DNA of 64,000 nt, from positions 186,001-250,000 of the forward strand of contig NZ_FWXS01000002.1 of assembly GCF_900176425.1 (NCBI RefSeq). The letters are read 5' to 3'. Numbering within the stretch: the first letter of the stretch is position 1; every line of letters starts with the position of its first letter. Of this stretch, positions 8,152-16,958 are shown in pieces. This DNA comes from Moheibacter sediminis (GTDB lineage: Bacteria; Bacteroidota; Bacteroidia; Flavobacteriales; Weeksellaceae). The notes under the pieces were generated by a model, which saw only the letters and a program-made list of their open reading frames with translations, had not been told where the DNA came from and made no database searches. The position numbers and the translations under genes are program-made.

Positions 8152-9327
8152 ATGCCCTTATTTGACGATACACAAACAGCTTTTGAATCAAAATCTGACA
8201 AAGATTTAAAAAAGGCACATTTCCTTTTTAAAATGATTGCCAATCCCTTTCTGACAAAAGTCGGAACGGTTATGTTCAAATTACCGTTTGCAACAGAAAT
8301 ACCATTGGTAAAACCAATGATTCGCCGAACCATTTACAAACAATTCGTAGGTGGAGAAACCACTGCCGAATGTCTGAAAGTCGCAAAAGAATTATCTAAA
8401 TACGGCGTTGGTTCCATCATGGATTATTCGGTAGAAGGGCAAGAACACGAAGAGGAATTTGACAGTGTGAAAAATGAGATACTTTGCCTCATCGACATCG
8501 CAAATAAAAATCCGGTAGAATTTCCTTTTGTGGTTTTCAAGCCGACAGGTTTTGGCCGAATTGATCTGTTTGAAAAAGTAGGGAAGAAGCTTCCGATGAC
8601 TGAGGAAGAAAAACTAAGTTGGAAAAAGATCTGCGACCGTTTTGAAGAAGTTTGTAAAAAAGGATTTGAAGCCGATGTGACGATGATGGTTGATGCCGAA
8701 GAAAGCTGGATGCAGGATTCTGCCGATAATTTGGTCGATGAAATGATGCAGAAATACAACAAGGAAAGGTGCGTCGTTTGCAACACTTTGCAGATGTACC
8801 GTCACGACCGTTTGGATTATCTTAAAAATATTTATCAAAAAGCAGAGGCTGAGAATTATTTTATCGGATTTAAAGTTGTTCGCGGTGCTTATATGGAAAA
8901 AGAACGTGCACGTGCAGAAGTTGAGAATTATCCTTCGCCCATTCAGCCTGATAAAGCTGCAACCGACCGAGATTACGACGCCGCATTGAAATTTATAGTA
9001 GAACATAACCACAGGATTTCACTTTTTGCAGGAACGCATAATGAACACAGCTCTGAGTTGCTGACGAAACTGATGAAAGACAATGGAATAGAAAACGGCT
9101 ATCATAAAATCTGGTTTGGGCAGTTATTTGGAATGAGCGATAACATAAGTTTTAAATTAGGGAATTTGGGTTATAATATTGCTAAATATCTGCCTTACGG
9201 ACCCATCAAAGAAGTGATGCCTTACCTTATCCGCCGTGCGCAGGAAAACACTTCCGTGGCCGGACAAACCGGACGTGAACTTTCTTTAATCGAAAAAGAA
9301 ATCAAAAGGAGAAAGCAAAACGCTTGA
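8152..9327 (+). CDS. Proline dehydrogenase (FAD-dependent, monofunctional)
   Basis: A 391-residue proline dehydrogenase that oxidises L-proline to pyrroline-5-carboxylate and passes electrons to the quinone pool. The barrel carries family signatures: YGVGSIMDYSVEG, MMVDAEESWMQ, FKVVRGAYMEKER (substrate/flavin region), FAGTHNEHS and a C-terminal YLPYGPIKEVMPYLIRRAQEN containing the RRxxE substrate-binding motif. No pyrroline-5-carboxylate dehydrogenase is fused or adjacent, so this is the monofunctional type. A consensus-like promoter lies close upstream. It is followed without a gap by priA. Confidence 0.94.
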   Translation: MPLFDDTQTAFESKSDKDLKKAHFLFKMIANPFLTKVGTVMFKLPFATEIPLVKPMIRRTIYKQFVGGETTAECLKVAKELSKYGVGSIMDYSVEGQEHEEEFDSVKNEILCLIDIANKNPVEFPFVVFKPTGFGRIDLFEKVGKKLPMTEEEKLSWKKICDRFEEVCKKGFEADVTMMVDAEESWMQDSADNLVDEMMQKYNKERCVVCNTLQMYRHDRLDYLKNIYQKAEAENYFIGFKVVRGAYMEKERARAEVENYPSPIQPDKAATDRDYDAALKFIVEHNHRISLFAGTHNEHSSELLTKLMKDNGIENGYHKIWFGQLFGMSDNISFKLGNLGYNIAKYLPYGPIKEVMPYLIRRAQENTSVAGQTGRELSLIEKEIKRRKQNA

Positions 9328-9350
9328 TTTTTGTAAATTGCCAAACCTTT

Positions 9351-11810
9351 ATGGCAAATCAATTATTTGTTGAAATCATTCTTCCGCTGGCTTTGCCGGG
9401 AACTTTTACCTATCATATTTCTGAGCAGGAAAAATCTCAGCTGCAAATCGGCCAGCGCGTGTCTGTTCCGTTTGGTTCCAAAAAACTTTATACTGGAATA
9501 ATTCATTCATTCCATCAAAACAAACCTGAATTATACAAAACCAAAGGAATTGATTCGATTTTAGATGATTATCCTCTGGTTACAAAGTTTCAGATTCAAT
9601 TTTGGGAATGGATGGCGGATTATTATATGTGCACTTTGGGTGATGTTTTCCGCAATGCTTTTCCGACCGCTTTGAAATGGGAAAGTGAAACTTTCATCCG
9701 CCTGAATGATGCGATCAATGAAAATTATGATGAATTGTCCGAAGATGAACAAATTCTCATTAATTCATTGGGAAATAAAGGTTTGATTTCGATCAATGAA
9801 GCATCTGCGATTGTTAATCAAAAATTGGTCATCAAAATTGTAAAATCACTTTGGGAAAAAGGCTGGATTCGTTTAGATGAAGTTTTGAAAGAAAAATATT
9901 CCCCAAAAATCGAACGATTTGTAAAGGTAATTTCTGAATTAAAATCAGATGGAAAAAAATTCAACGAAGCCATCAACTCATTAAAAAATGCAGCGAAACA
10001 AAGAGAAATTTTATTGCAGTTAATCGTTGAAGAAACCCAAAGTTCTAAACCGATCAAAATTTCAAAATTTTTGAAATCATTTGGCGGAACACATGCGGTT
10101 TTGAATTCGATGGCTTCAAAAGGAATTTTGGAAATTTATGAATTGAATACTTCGCGAATCGGAGAAATAGACAATACCCAATATGAAATAAGTTCCCTGA
10201 CTTTGGAGCAGGAAAAAGCTTTGAAAATCATTGAAAATGACTTCTCAAATAACAAACCTGTTTTATTATATGGAATTACATCAAGCGGAAAAACAGAAGT
10301 TTATATTAAATTAATTGAACAAAAACTTAAAGAAAATAAAACTGTTCTTTTTTTACTTCCTGAAATCTCTTTGACTTCTCAAATGGTACTTAGAATTCGC
10401 AAACATTTTGGAGAAACAGTTGGGATTTACCATTCCAAATTCAACCAAAATGAACGTGTTGAATTATGGGAAAAGACGTTAAAAGGCGATTATAAAATCA
10501 TCATCGGTGCACGTTCTGCTTTATTTTTACCTTTTCAGAAATTGGGATTGATTATCGTCGACGAAGAGCATGAATCCGCTTACAAACAAACCGATTCTAA
10601 ACCGTTTTTTCATGCTAGAGATATGGCTTTGGTTTTAGGGAATTTATTTAAATTAAAAGTATTATTAGGTTCTGCAACACCTTCATTGGAAAGTTTTTAC
10701 AATTCAAAAGAAAATAAATACGGTTATGCGGAATTGTTGAATCGTTTCGGTGAATCCAAGCTGCCAAAAATAGAATTGATTGACTTGCGAAAAGCCATGA
10801 ACCAAAAGGAAATCACTGGGGATATTTCACATAAATTACGTGATGAGATCCAAGACGTTTTGAATGAAGGAAAGCAAGTGATTATTTTTCAAAACCGCCG
10901 TGGATTTGCGCCGGTTGTGGAATGCATGAGCTGTGGACATTCGCCTTATTGCCCCAACTGTGATGTGCCGCTGACTTTTCATAAATTTTCAAATCAAATT
11001 AAATGTCATTATTGTGGACATTCGCAAGCGAAACCGTCCAAATGCTCGAATTGCCAGAGTTTGGAATTGACAACCAAAGGAATTGGTACGGAACAAATTG
11101 AATTACAATTAAATACTATTTTCCCGAAAGCAAGAATTGCCCGAATGGATGTCGATGCGATGCGGAGAAAAAATGCTTATGAAAAGACAATTGAAGCTTT
11201 TGAAAATCAGGAAATTGATATTTTAGTTGGAACACAGATGCTTGCGAAAGGACTAGACTTTTCAAATGTTGCTTTGGTGGGTGTGGTTCGTGCGGATTCT
11301 TTGTTGAATTTCCCTGATTTCCGTGCACATGAAAAAGCATTTCAATTGTTGACGCAGGTTTCAGGAAGAGCCGGCAGGCGAGAAGAGCAAGGAAAGGTTC
11401 TTATCCAAACTTATAATCCAGACCATCAGGTTTTGCAAAATGTAACGACTTATGATTATCTGAAGACGGTCAATGAAATTTTATATGAACGGAAATCATT
11501 TCTGTATCCGCCTTATGTGCGTTTGATTCAACTTACATTTAAACATATCAAAAAGGAAAAAGTTGATAAAGTTTCGGGTGAATTTGTGAAATTGATGAAA
11601 AATTTCCTTGACGAAAAACATTTATTGGGTCCTGAAGAACCATCGATTGGACGAATCAGAAATCAATTCATCAGAAAAGTTTTGATTAAAATTCCTGAAA
11701 ATCAATCTGCTAAACACATCAAACAATTGGTTCAGAAAAGTTTAGATTCTATTAATACCGTTCAGGTTTACCGTTCGGTGCGTATAGATGTGGATGTGGA
11801 CCCGCATTAG
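9351..11810 (+). CDS. priA: Primosomal protein N' (replication restart helicase PriA)
   Basis: A 819-residue superfamily-2 helicase that reloads the replisome at stalled forks. The N-terminal 3'-end-binding domain (FVEIILPLALPGTFTYHI) is followed by Walker A GITSSGKTEVY near residue 318, the DEEHESAYKQ box near 405, and eight zinc-binding cysteines in four CxxC-like pairs (CMSCGHSPYCPNC, then CHYCGH and CSNCQS). Motif VI is QVSGRAGR. I chose ATG 9351; a TTG at 9324 overlapping the upstream stop would add nine residues unlike the family. The gene starts 23 nt after the proline dehydrogenase stop and is probably cotranscribed with it. Confidence 0.96.
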   Translation: MANQLFVEIILPLALPGTFTYHISEQEKSQLQIGQRVSVPFGSKKLYTGIIHSFHQNKPELYKTKGIDSILDDYPLVTKFQIQFWEWMADYYMCTLGDVFRNAFPTALKWESETFIRLNDAINENYDELSEDEQILINSLGNKGLISINEASAIVNQKLVIKIVKSLWEKGWIRLDEVLKEKYSPKIERFVKVISELKSDGKKFNEAINSLKNAAKQREILLQLIVEETQSSKPIKISKFLKSFGGTHAVLNSMASKGILEIYELNTSRIGEIDNTQYEISSLTLEQEKALKIIENDFSNNKPVLLYGITSSGKTEVYIKLIEQKLKENKTVLFLLPEISLTSQMVLRIRKHFGETVGIYHSKFNQNERVELWEKTLKGDYKIIIGARSALFLPFQKLGLIIVDEEHESAYKQTDSKPFFHARDMALVLGNLFKLKVLLGSATPSLESFYNSKENKYGYAELLNRFGESKLPKIELIDLRKAMNQKEITGDISHKLRDEIQDVLNEGKQVIIFQNRRGFAPVVECMSCGHSPYCPNCDVPLTFHKFSNQIKCHYCGHSQAKPSKCSNCQSLELTTKGIGTEQIELQLNTIFPKARIARMDVDAMRRKNAYEKTIEAFENQEIDILVGTQMLAKGLDFSNVALVGVVRADSLLNFPDFRAHEKAFQLLTQVSGRAGRREEQGKVLIQTYNPDHQVLQNVTTYDYLKTVNEILYERKSFLYPPYVRLIQLTFKHIKKEKVDKVSGEFVKLMKNFLDEKHLLGPEEPSIGRIRNQFIRKVLIKIPENQSAKHIKQLVQKSLDSINTVQVYRSVRIDVDVDPH

Positions 11811-11866
11811 ACTGTAACAAAAAAAACTTTCGTGCTACTTATCATTAAATTCATGAATTAATAATA

Positions 11867-12556
11867 ATGATTAAAATCCGTGATTTAAATAAGTCTTATA
11901 AAATGGGAGCGAACTCGCTTCATGTCCTCAAAGGAATCGATTTGGATGTGGAAGAAGGTGAATTTGTTGCGATTATGGGTTCGTCCGGTTCAGGAAAATC
12001 TACTCTATTGAACATCATCGGTATGTTGGATACGCACGATACAGGTTTATATGAATTGGACAATTTTAAAATCGAAAAACTCAACGAAACAAAAGCAGCG
12101 AATTATAGAAATAAATTCCTTGGATTTATTTTCCAGTCTTATAATTTGATCAATTTCAAAAATGTATTGGAGAATGTATCCTTACCGCTTTACTATCAGA
12201 AGGTAAGCCGTTCCAAACGTTCCGAGATGGCATTGAATTATCTGGAAAGAGTGGGATTGAAACCTTGGGCGCATCATTTGCCAAATGAACTTTCGGGTGG
12301 TCAAAAACAAAGGGTTGCGATTGCAAGAGCTTTGGCCGCGAAACCTAAATTATTGCTTGCAGATGAGCCAACTGGAGCTTTGGATTCCAAAACTTCGCAG
12401 GAAGTGATGCATTTGATTCAGGAAATCAATGACGAAGGAAAAACGATTTTGATGGTAACGCATGAGGACGATATCGCACACATGTGCAAACGCATTGTAA
12501 GACTGAAAGACGGTATCATCATCAGTGACGAAAAAGTAAATCAGGTAAGAGTCTGA
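11867..12556 (+). CDS. ABC transporter ATP-binding protein (MacB/LolD-like)
   Basis: A 229-residue ATPase with Walker A GSSGSGKST (residues 38-46), a Q-loop FIFQSYNL, the signature LSGGQKQRVAIARAL near 141, Walker B LLLADEPTGALDSKT and the H-loop MVTHEDD. The sequence belongs to the MacB/LolD/FtsE class that drives mechanical transport in the periplasm rather than passage through the membrane. It heads a four-gene run with two FtsX-type permeases and a membrane fusion protein. A 12-bp palindrome AATTCATGAATT (11848-11859) sits just before the start and could be an operator, though AT-rich palindromes are common here. Confidence 0.93.
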   Translation: MIKIRDLNKSYKMGANSLHVLKGIDLDVEEGEFVAIMGSSGSGKSTLLNIIGMLDTHDTGLYELDNFKIEKLNETKAANYRNKFLGFIFQSYNLINFKNVLENVSLPLYYQKVSRSKRSEMALNYLERVGLKPWAHHLPNELSGGQKQRVAIARALAAKPKLLLADEPTGALDSKTSQEVMHLIQEINDEGKTILMVTHEDDIAHMCKRIVRLKDGIIISDEKVNQVRV

Positions 12557-12622
12557 AAAAGGCTGGATAATGGAAGGGATGAGAAATTATAGTTATGAAT
12601 TAATTCAAAATTCAATTAATAA

Positions 12623-13855
12623 ATGTTTGATATAGACCGCTGGCGCGAAATATGGTCTTCCGTTTCGAGTAACAAACTCAGGACATTTCTTTCGGGATTG
12701 ACGATTTCGTTGGCATTGTTTGTATTCATCGTTTTGTTTGGTATGGGAAATGGGCTGCAAAACGGTTTTCAGAAAGAATTTTTCCAGGCCGGTGCGATGA
12801 ACATGTATATATTCGGAACACAGACTTCTGAGTCTTTTGCCGGTTACCAAAAAGGAAGACAGATAACTTTAGAAAACCGTGATTTGGATTATATTCTTGA
12901 TAATTATTCTGATAAAATCAAATACATCACAGGCGAATATGACCAGTCCATGACTGTGAAATTTTCCGGACAATCAGGAAGTTATTCGGTAAAAGGAATC
13001 AATCAGGATTATATTGAAATGATCAATATAAAATTGGATAATGGTAGATTTTTGAAAAAAGAAGATTTGACCAAAAGAAATAAATCAGTGGTTTTGGGTA
13101 GAATGGTGATTCAGGATTTGATGAAAGGTCAGGATCCTATTGGGCAATACATCAACATCGGTTCGGGAATGTATGAAATCGTCGGTGTGTTTTCAAGCAA
13201 TACCAATGATGACCGTGAAGAGCGAATGATTTATGTTCCCATTACGACCTTGCAAACGATTTATGGAACAGATGATTTGCCTTCCATCACTGTTGCGCCG
13301 AAAGACGGGCTGTCAACAGCTGAATTGAAAGAGTTTTCAGAAGAAGTAAGAGCCGATTTGAAATCAAGACATTCTGTAAGTCCTACAGACGAATCAGGAA
13401 TCAGGATTTGGGATTCTTCGGAACAAATGAGTGATACCAACGCTTTCTTTTTTGTTTTGACCATCATAGTATTTGTGATTGGTGGCGGAAGTTTGATTGC
13501 CGGAATTGTAAGTATCGGTAACATTATGGTTTTCAGCGTGAAAGAACGTACAAAGGAAATCGGAATAAGAAAAGCTTTAGGAGCAACACCCAGAAACATC
13601 ATTTCTTTAGTGATGCAAGAATCCATAGTGATTACGTTATTATTTGGAATAATTGGAATTTTATTGGCTACTTTATTGGTAGAAAATATAAACGACAGTT
13701 TGGTTGATTATTTTATTTACAATCCGGGAGTAAGCACCGAATCTTTGGTGGTAGCTTGTATAATTTTGTTTTTGGCGGGGTTCTTTGCGGGATTCATTCC
13801 GGCGCGTTATGCTGCGAAAATTAAACCTATTGATGCATTAAGAGACGATAAATGA
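12623..13855 (+). CDS. MacB-like ABC transporter permease (FtsX domain), first of two
   Basis: A 410-residue permease. One N-terminal helix (TFLSGLTISLALFVFIVLFG) is followed by a large periplasmic MacB_PCD domain (about residues 45-265). Three C-terminal helices start with FFFVLTIIVFVIGGGSLIAG, and the FtsX motif VKERTKEIGIRKALGATPRN lies between them. The C-terminus PARYAAKIKPIDALRDDK is a family hallmark. It overlaps the next permease gene by four bases (ATGA), showing translational coupling. Together they probably form a heterodimer driven by the upstream ATPase. Confidence 0.92.
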   Translation: MFDIDRWREIWSSVSSNKLRTFLSGLTISLALFVFIVLFGMGNGLQNGFQKEFFQAGAMNMYIFGTQTSESFAGYQKGRQITLENRDLDYILDNYSDKIKYITGEYDQSMTVKFSGQSGSYSVKGINQDYIEMINIKLDNGRFLKKEDLTKRNKSVVLGRMVIQDLMKGQDPIGQYINIGSGMYEIVGVFSSNTNDDREERMIYVPITTLQTIYGTDDLPSITVAPKDGLSTAELKEFSEEVRADLKSRHSVSPTDESGIRIWDSSEQMSDTNAFFFVLTIIVFVIGGGSLIAGIVSIGNIMVFSVKERTKEIGIRKALGATPRNIISLVMQESIVITLLFGIIGILLATLLVENINDSLVDYFIYNPGVSTESLVVACIILFLAGFFAGFIPARYAAKIKPIDALRDDK

Positions 13856-15108
13856 TGAAGTGGATAATATTTGACAGAGACGCCTGGTCTGAAGTTTACG
13901 CCGCTATCCGCAAAAACAAAATGCGGACTATATTGACGATGATTGGTGTTGCGTGGGGCATGTTTCTTTTCGTTGCACTTTTGGGTGCTTCGCGTGGAAT
14001 TCAGAATGGTTTTGATAAAATTTTTGCCAATGCCGCAACCAACAGTTTATTTGTCTGGATGGAACAAACTTCCATTCCGTTTGAAGGTTATCAGCGCGGA
14101 AGAACTTTGGAATTGAAGATGGAAGATATCGAAGCCATCAAAGGAAAATTCCATCAAATCAAAATGATTGCGCCGCGAAGCCAGCAGCCAAGCCAAACTG
14201 TAAGTTACGGTGTGAAACACAATAGTTATCTGATTGGTGGAGATTATCCTGCTCAGAATGAAATGTTCAAAAAACCGGTGATTCAGGGAAGATTTATCAA
14301 TGATGATGACATCAAATACAGCAAAAAAGTTTGTGTAATTTCAAAAGAAATTCAAGATGAACTTTTTTCTCCTAAGGTGAATCCCATCGGAAAAGGTTTA
14401 AAAATCGGTTCGGGTGTTTATACCATCGTTGGAATTTACAAAACCGGGAGTATTTCATTTGGTCCACGAAATGAAATTCACATTCCATTTACTACATTTC
14501 AAAGAGTTTATAACCGACAAGGTGTTGTAAATTATGTAATTATAAATGCAAAAGATAATGTTGATATTGTAGATTTTGAAAAACAAATCAAAACATTTTT
14601 AAAAGAAAGAAAAAGAGTTCATCCAGATGATACACAAGCAATTGGTGGGTTTAATTTAGGCGAAAACATGGCGAAGATGTTTTCGTTTATGAGCGGATTG
14701 CAATTGCTCGCAATCGTTGTAGGCGCGCTTACTTTATTTTCCGGCGTGATTGCAATTGCAAGTATTTTATTAATTACTGTTTCTGAACGAACCAAAGAAT
14801 TTGGCATTCGCCGTGCTTTGGGCGCGGTGCCTAATCAGATTCGTTCACAAATCCTTTTGGAATCAATCATTTTGACTCTAATTGCTGGATTATCAGGCAT
14901 TGTTGGAGCAACATTACTACTTTTTGGCATAAACACGATGGTCGCGGCAGGTGGCGAAGATCAATTTCCTTTTATAAATGCGTCGGTAGATGTAACAACT
15001 TTAGGCGTTGCGCTACTAATCATGATAATTATGGCAATGATAGCCGGATTGATTCCTGCTCAGCGCGCCATAGCAATAAAACCGATTGATGCTTTGCGGG
15101 ACGAATAA
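13852..15108 (+). CDS. MacB-like ABC transporter permease (FtsX domain), second of two
   Basis: A 418-residue paralogue of the preceding permease with the same plan: N-terminal helix (ILTMIGVAWGMFLFVALLG), a periplasmic PCD domain, three C-terminal helices, motif VSERTKEFGIRRALGA, and the ending AIAIKPIDALRDE. Its start codon lies inside the stop of the first permease (ATGATG; the first ATG gives the ATGA overlap). Two distinct permeases beside a separate ATPase imply a heterodimeric membrane core rather than the MacB homodimer known from Escherichia coli. The substrate is unknown. Confidence 0.92.
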   Translation: MMKWIIFDRDAWSEVYAAIRKNKMRTILTMIGVAWGMFLFVALLGASRGIQNGFDKIFANAATNSLFVWMEQTSIPFEGYQRGRTLELKMEDIEAIKGKFHQIKMIAPRSQQPSQTVSYGVKHNSYLIGGDYPAQNEMFKKPVIQGRFINDDDIKYSKKVCVISKEIQDELFSPKVNPIGKGLKIGSGVYTIVGIYKTGSISFGPRNEIHIPFTTFQRVYNRQGVVNYVIINAKDNVDIVDFEKQIKTFLKERKRVHPDDTQAIGGFNLGENMAKMFSFMSGLQLLAIVVGALTLFSGVIAIASILLITVSERTKEFGIRRALGAVPNQIRSQILLESIILTLIAGLSGIVGATLLLFGINTMVAAGGEDQFPFINASVDVTTLGVALLIMIIMAMIAGLIPAQRAIAIKPIDALRDE

Positions 15109-15217
15109 AATTATTTTGAATTATAAATTTTTAATTGTTGAATTAAATTAATGAGCATTTAGATTTGAAAAATTAAACGAATTTCGAGCTTCGAATTTCG
15201 AAAAACGATAAAAAAGA

Positions 15218-16345
15218 ATGAAAAAGTTTGTAAAAATTGTATTGATTATTGTGTTTATCGCTTCTGTTTTGGGCGCTGGTTTTTATATGTATCAAACCAG
15301 TACAAAAGACAACGAAAAGTACGAAACCACACAAGCGGAAACCAAAGATATTTCAACCAAGGCAGTTGCAACCGGCGCTGTAAAGCCACGTGAGGTGATT
15401 GAAATCAAACCCAATATTTCCGGAGTTATTTCTGAAATTCACGTGAAAGAAGGGCAAACTGTGGAGAAAGGTGCATTGATAGCAACTTTGAAGGTGATTC
15501 CAAATGTAGCGAATCTGAATGCTGCACAACAGCAAATCAATGCAGCAAAAATTACTTTGAACAACGAACAAATTCAATTCAACAGAACGAAAAATTTACA
15601 TGACCAAGGCGTTTTGCCTAAGCAGGATTATGACAATGCGTATGCAAGTTATAAAATGGCGCAGCAAAATTTAAATGAAGCGCAAAGCAATTATAAAATT
15701 GCACAAACGGGTATAGCACCAGGGTTGGAACAATATGCAACGATTCAGATTCGTGCTACGATTTCAGGAATGATACTTTCTATTCCGGTAGAAATCGGAA
15801 ATACCGTTCAGGAAATCAACAACTTCAGTGTGGGAACGACAATTGCTACGATGGCTGACGTGAACCAAATGATTTTCGAAGGAAATGTGGACGAAGCTGA
15901 CGTTGGAAAATTACAAGAAGGAATGAAATTGAGTATTACCATTGGTGCTTTGCCTGATGAAACTTTTGAAGGAATTTTAAATTATATTTCTCCCTCTGGT
16001 GTGGATACAAGCGGAATCGTCCAATTTGAAATTAAAGCAGATGTCAATTTGAAACAAAATATTTTTCTCAGAGCCAACTACAGTGCCAATGCGGAAATCA
16101 TACTTTCTCAGGCTAAAAACAGCATCGCTTTGGAATCTGCGCACATTCGTTATGATGATAAGGGAAAAGCTTATGTGGAAATACTTAAACCGGGAACGGA
16201 AAAGTACGATAACCCGGTCTTTCAGAAAACTTTTGTGGAGACAGGAATCTCTGACGGAGTTTATACTGAAATCAAAAATGGTTTGAAAAAGACTGATAAA
16301 GTAAAGGTTTTTAATACCGATTTGGAAGAGCCTGCTAAGAAATAA
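15218..16345 (+). CDS. HlyD/MacA-family periplasmic adaptor protein
   Basis: A 375-residue membrane fusion protein with an N-terminal anchor (residues 5-25). A lipoyl half-motif (VIEIKPNISGVISEIHVKEG) is followed by an alpha-helical hairpin (about 100-165, rich in Ala, Gln and Asn) and a beta-barrel domain (EGNVDEADVGKLQEGMKLSI). It would bridge the two MacB-like permeases and an outer-membrane channel; no TolC gene lies in this operon, so a TolC encoded elsewhere must serve it. The 109-bp gap after the permease contains a repeated AATTTCGA word but no clear terminator, so cotranscription is likely. Confidence 0.92.
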   Translation: MKKFVKIVLIIVFIASVLGAGFYMYQTSTKDNEKYETTQAETKDISTKAVATGAVKPREVIEIKPNISGVISEIHVKEGQTVEKGALIATLKVIPNVANLNAAQQQINAAKITLNNEQIQFNRTKNLHDQGVLPKQDYDNAYASYKMAQQNLNEAQSNYKIAQTGIAPGLEQYATIQIRATISGMILSIPVEIGNTVQEINNFSVGTTIATMADVNQMIFEGNVDEADVGKLQEGMKLSITIGALPDETFEGILNYISPSGVDTSGIVQFEIKADVNLKQNIFLRANYSANAEIILSQAKNSIALESAHIRYDDKGKAYVEILKPGTEKYDNPVFQKTFVETGISDGVYTEIKNGLKKTDKVKVFNTDLEEPAKK

Positions 16346-16414
16346 TTTCTAAATCAAATTGTTTATATTAATTCTTCATTAGTTAATTTTTAACTAAACA
16401 TTAATAAATTTTTC

Positions 16415-16443
16415 TATATTTGAAATTCTCAAGGGGTTGAGAA
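16415..16443 (+). promoter_or_regulatory. -7 box followed by a GGGG-loop hairpin in a short leader
   Basis: TATATTTG (16415-16422) matches the Bacteroidota -7 element. It is followed at once by a perfect 7-bp hairpin, TTCTCAA/TTGAGAA (16426-16443), with a GGGG loop, which would lie at the very 5' end of the transcript. No good TTTG lies at the right distance upstream. No T-tract follows, so this is not a terminator. It may be a regulator site or an mRNA-stabilising stem. Confidence 0.35.
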
Positions 16444-16502
16444 AAAATCGGTCTTTTTATTTAAATGATTGATTTTAGATGAATTAACACATTTTATAGG
16501 AT

Positions 16503-16913
16503 ATGAGATTAATGAATTTGCTGATTCCTGCAATTATGACAGGATGTAGCATAGTATTTTCACAAGAAAAAAATACTGAAAAAGAGGATTATATAGTAAT
16601 TGACTTGTCCAAATCCCATCCGAATAATAGGACGCTCGATTATTTATATTATTTAACTATAAATAGTGCCGAAGTTGATTTGCCATTAGAAATAATTGAA
16701 TTTTTAGAATCTATTCCTGATGGAAACGACTCGAATCTACATACTAAATATACTTATCAAAGGACTGAAATATTGAAAGTAATATATAATGAGAGAATTA
16801 GTCCCGAGGATAAACGATTTCTCTGTAATCATCATTTGAAAATCACCGACAGTCAAGGAGTTAACCCTATACATCCTCTGCTTCAGAAGTATATAGATAG
16901 GGGTTCACTTTAA
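16503..16913 (+). CDS. Hypothetical exported protein
   Basis: A 136-residue protein I do not recognise. The N-terminus is hydrophobic and could be cleaved either as a lipoprotein (IMTGCS) or after VFSQ by signal peptidase I. The mature part is charged and probably helical, with no motif I know. It lies 45 nt upstream of the T9SS type-B protein and may share its transcript. Composition is AT-rich like the neighbours. Confidence 0.55.
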   Translation: MRLMNLLIPAIMTGCSIVFSQEKNTEKEDYIVIDLSKSHPNNRTLDYLYYLTINSAEVDLPLEIIEFLESIPDGNDSNLHTKYTYQRTEILKVIYNERISPEDKRFLCNHHLKITDSQGVNPIHPLLQKYIDRGSL

Positions 16914-16958
16914 AATCGAAAGTTGAAAATGATACAATAACACAATAAAATTTATCAA

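Noticed and set aside
9324-9350. TTG start of priA overlapping the proline dehydrogenase stop
   Set aside because: The extra nine residues do not match PriA N-termini; the ATG at 9351 does.
16426-16443. GGGG-loop hairpin as a terminator of the efflux adaptor gene
   Set aside because: It is followed by A-rich, not T-rich, sequence and directly follows a -7 box, so it belongs to the downstream leader.
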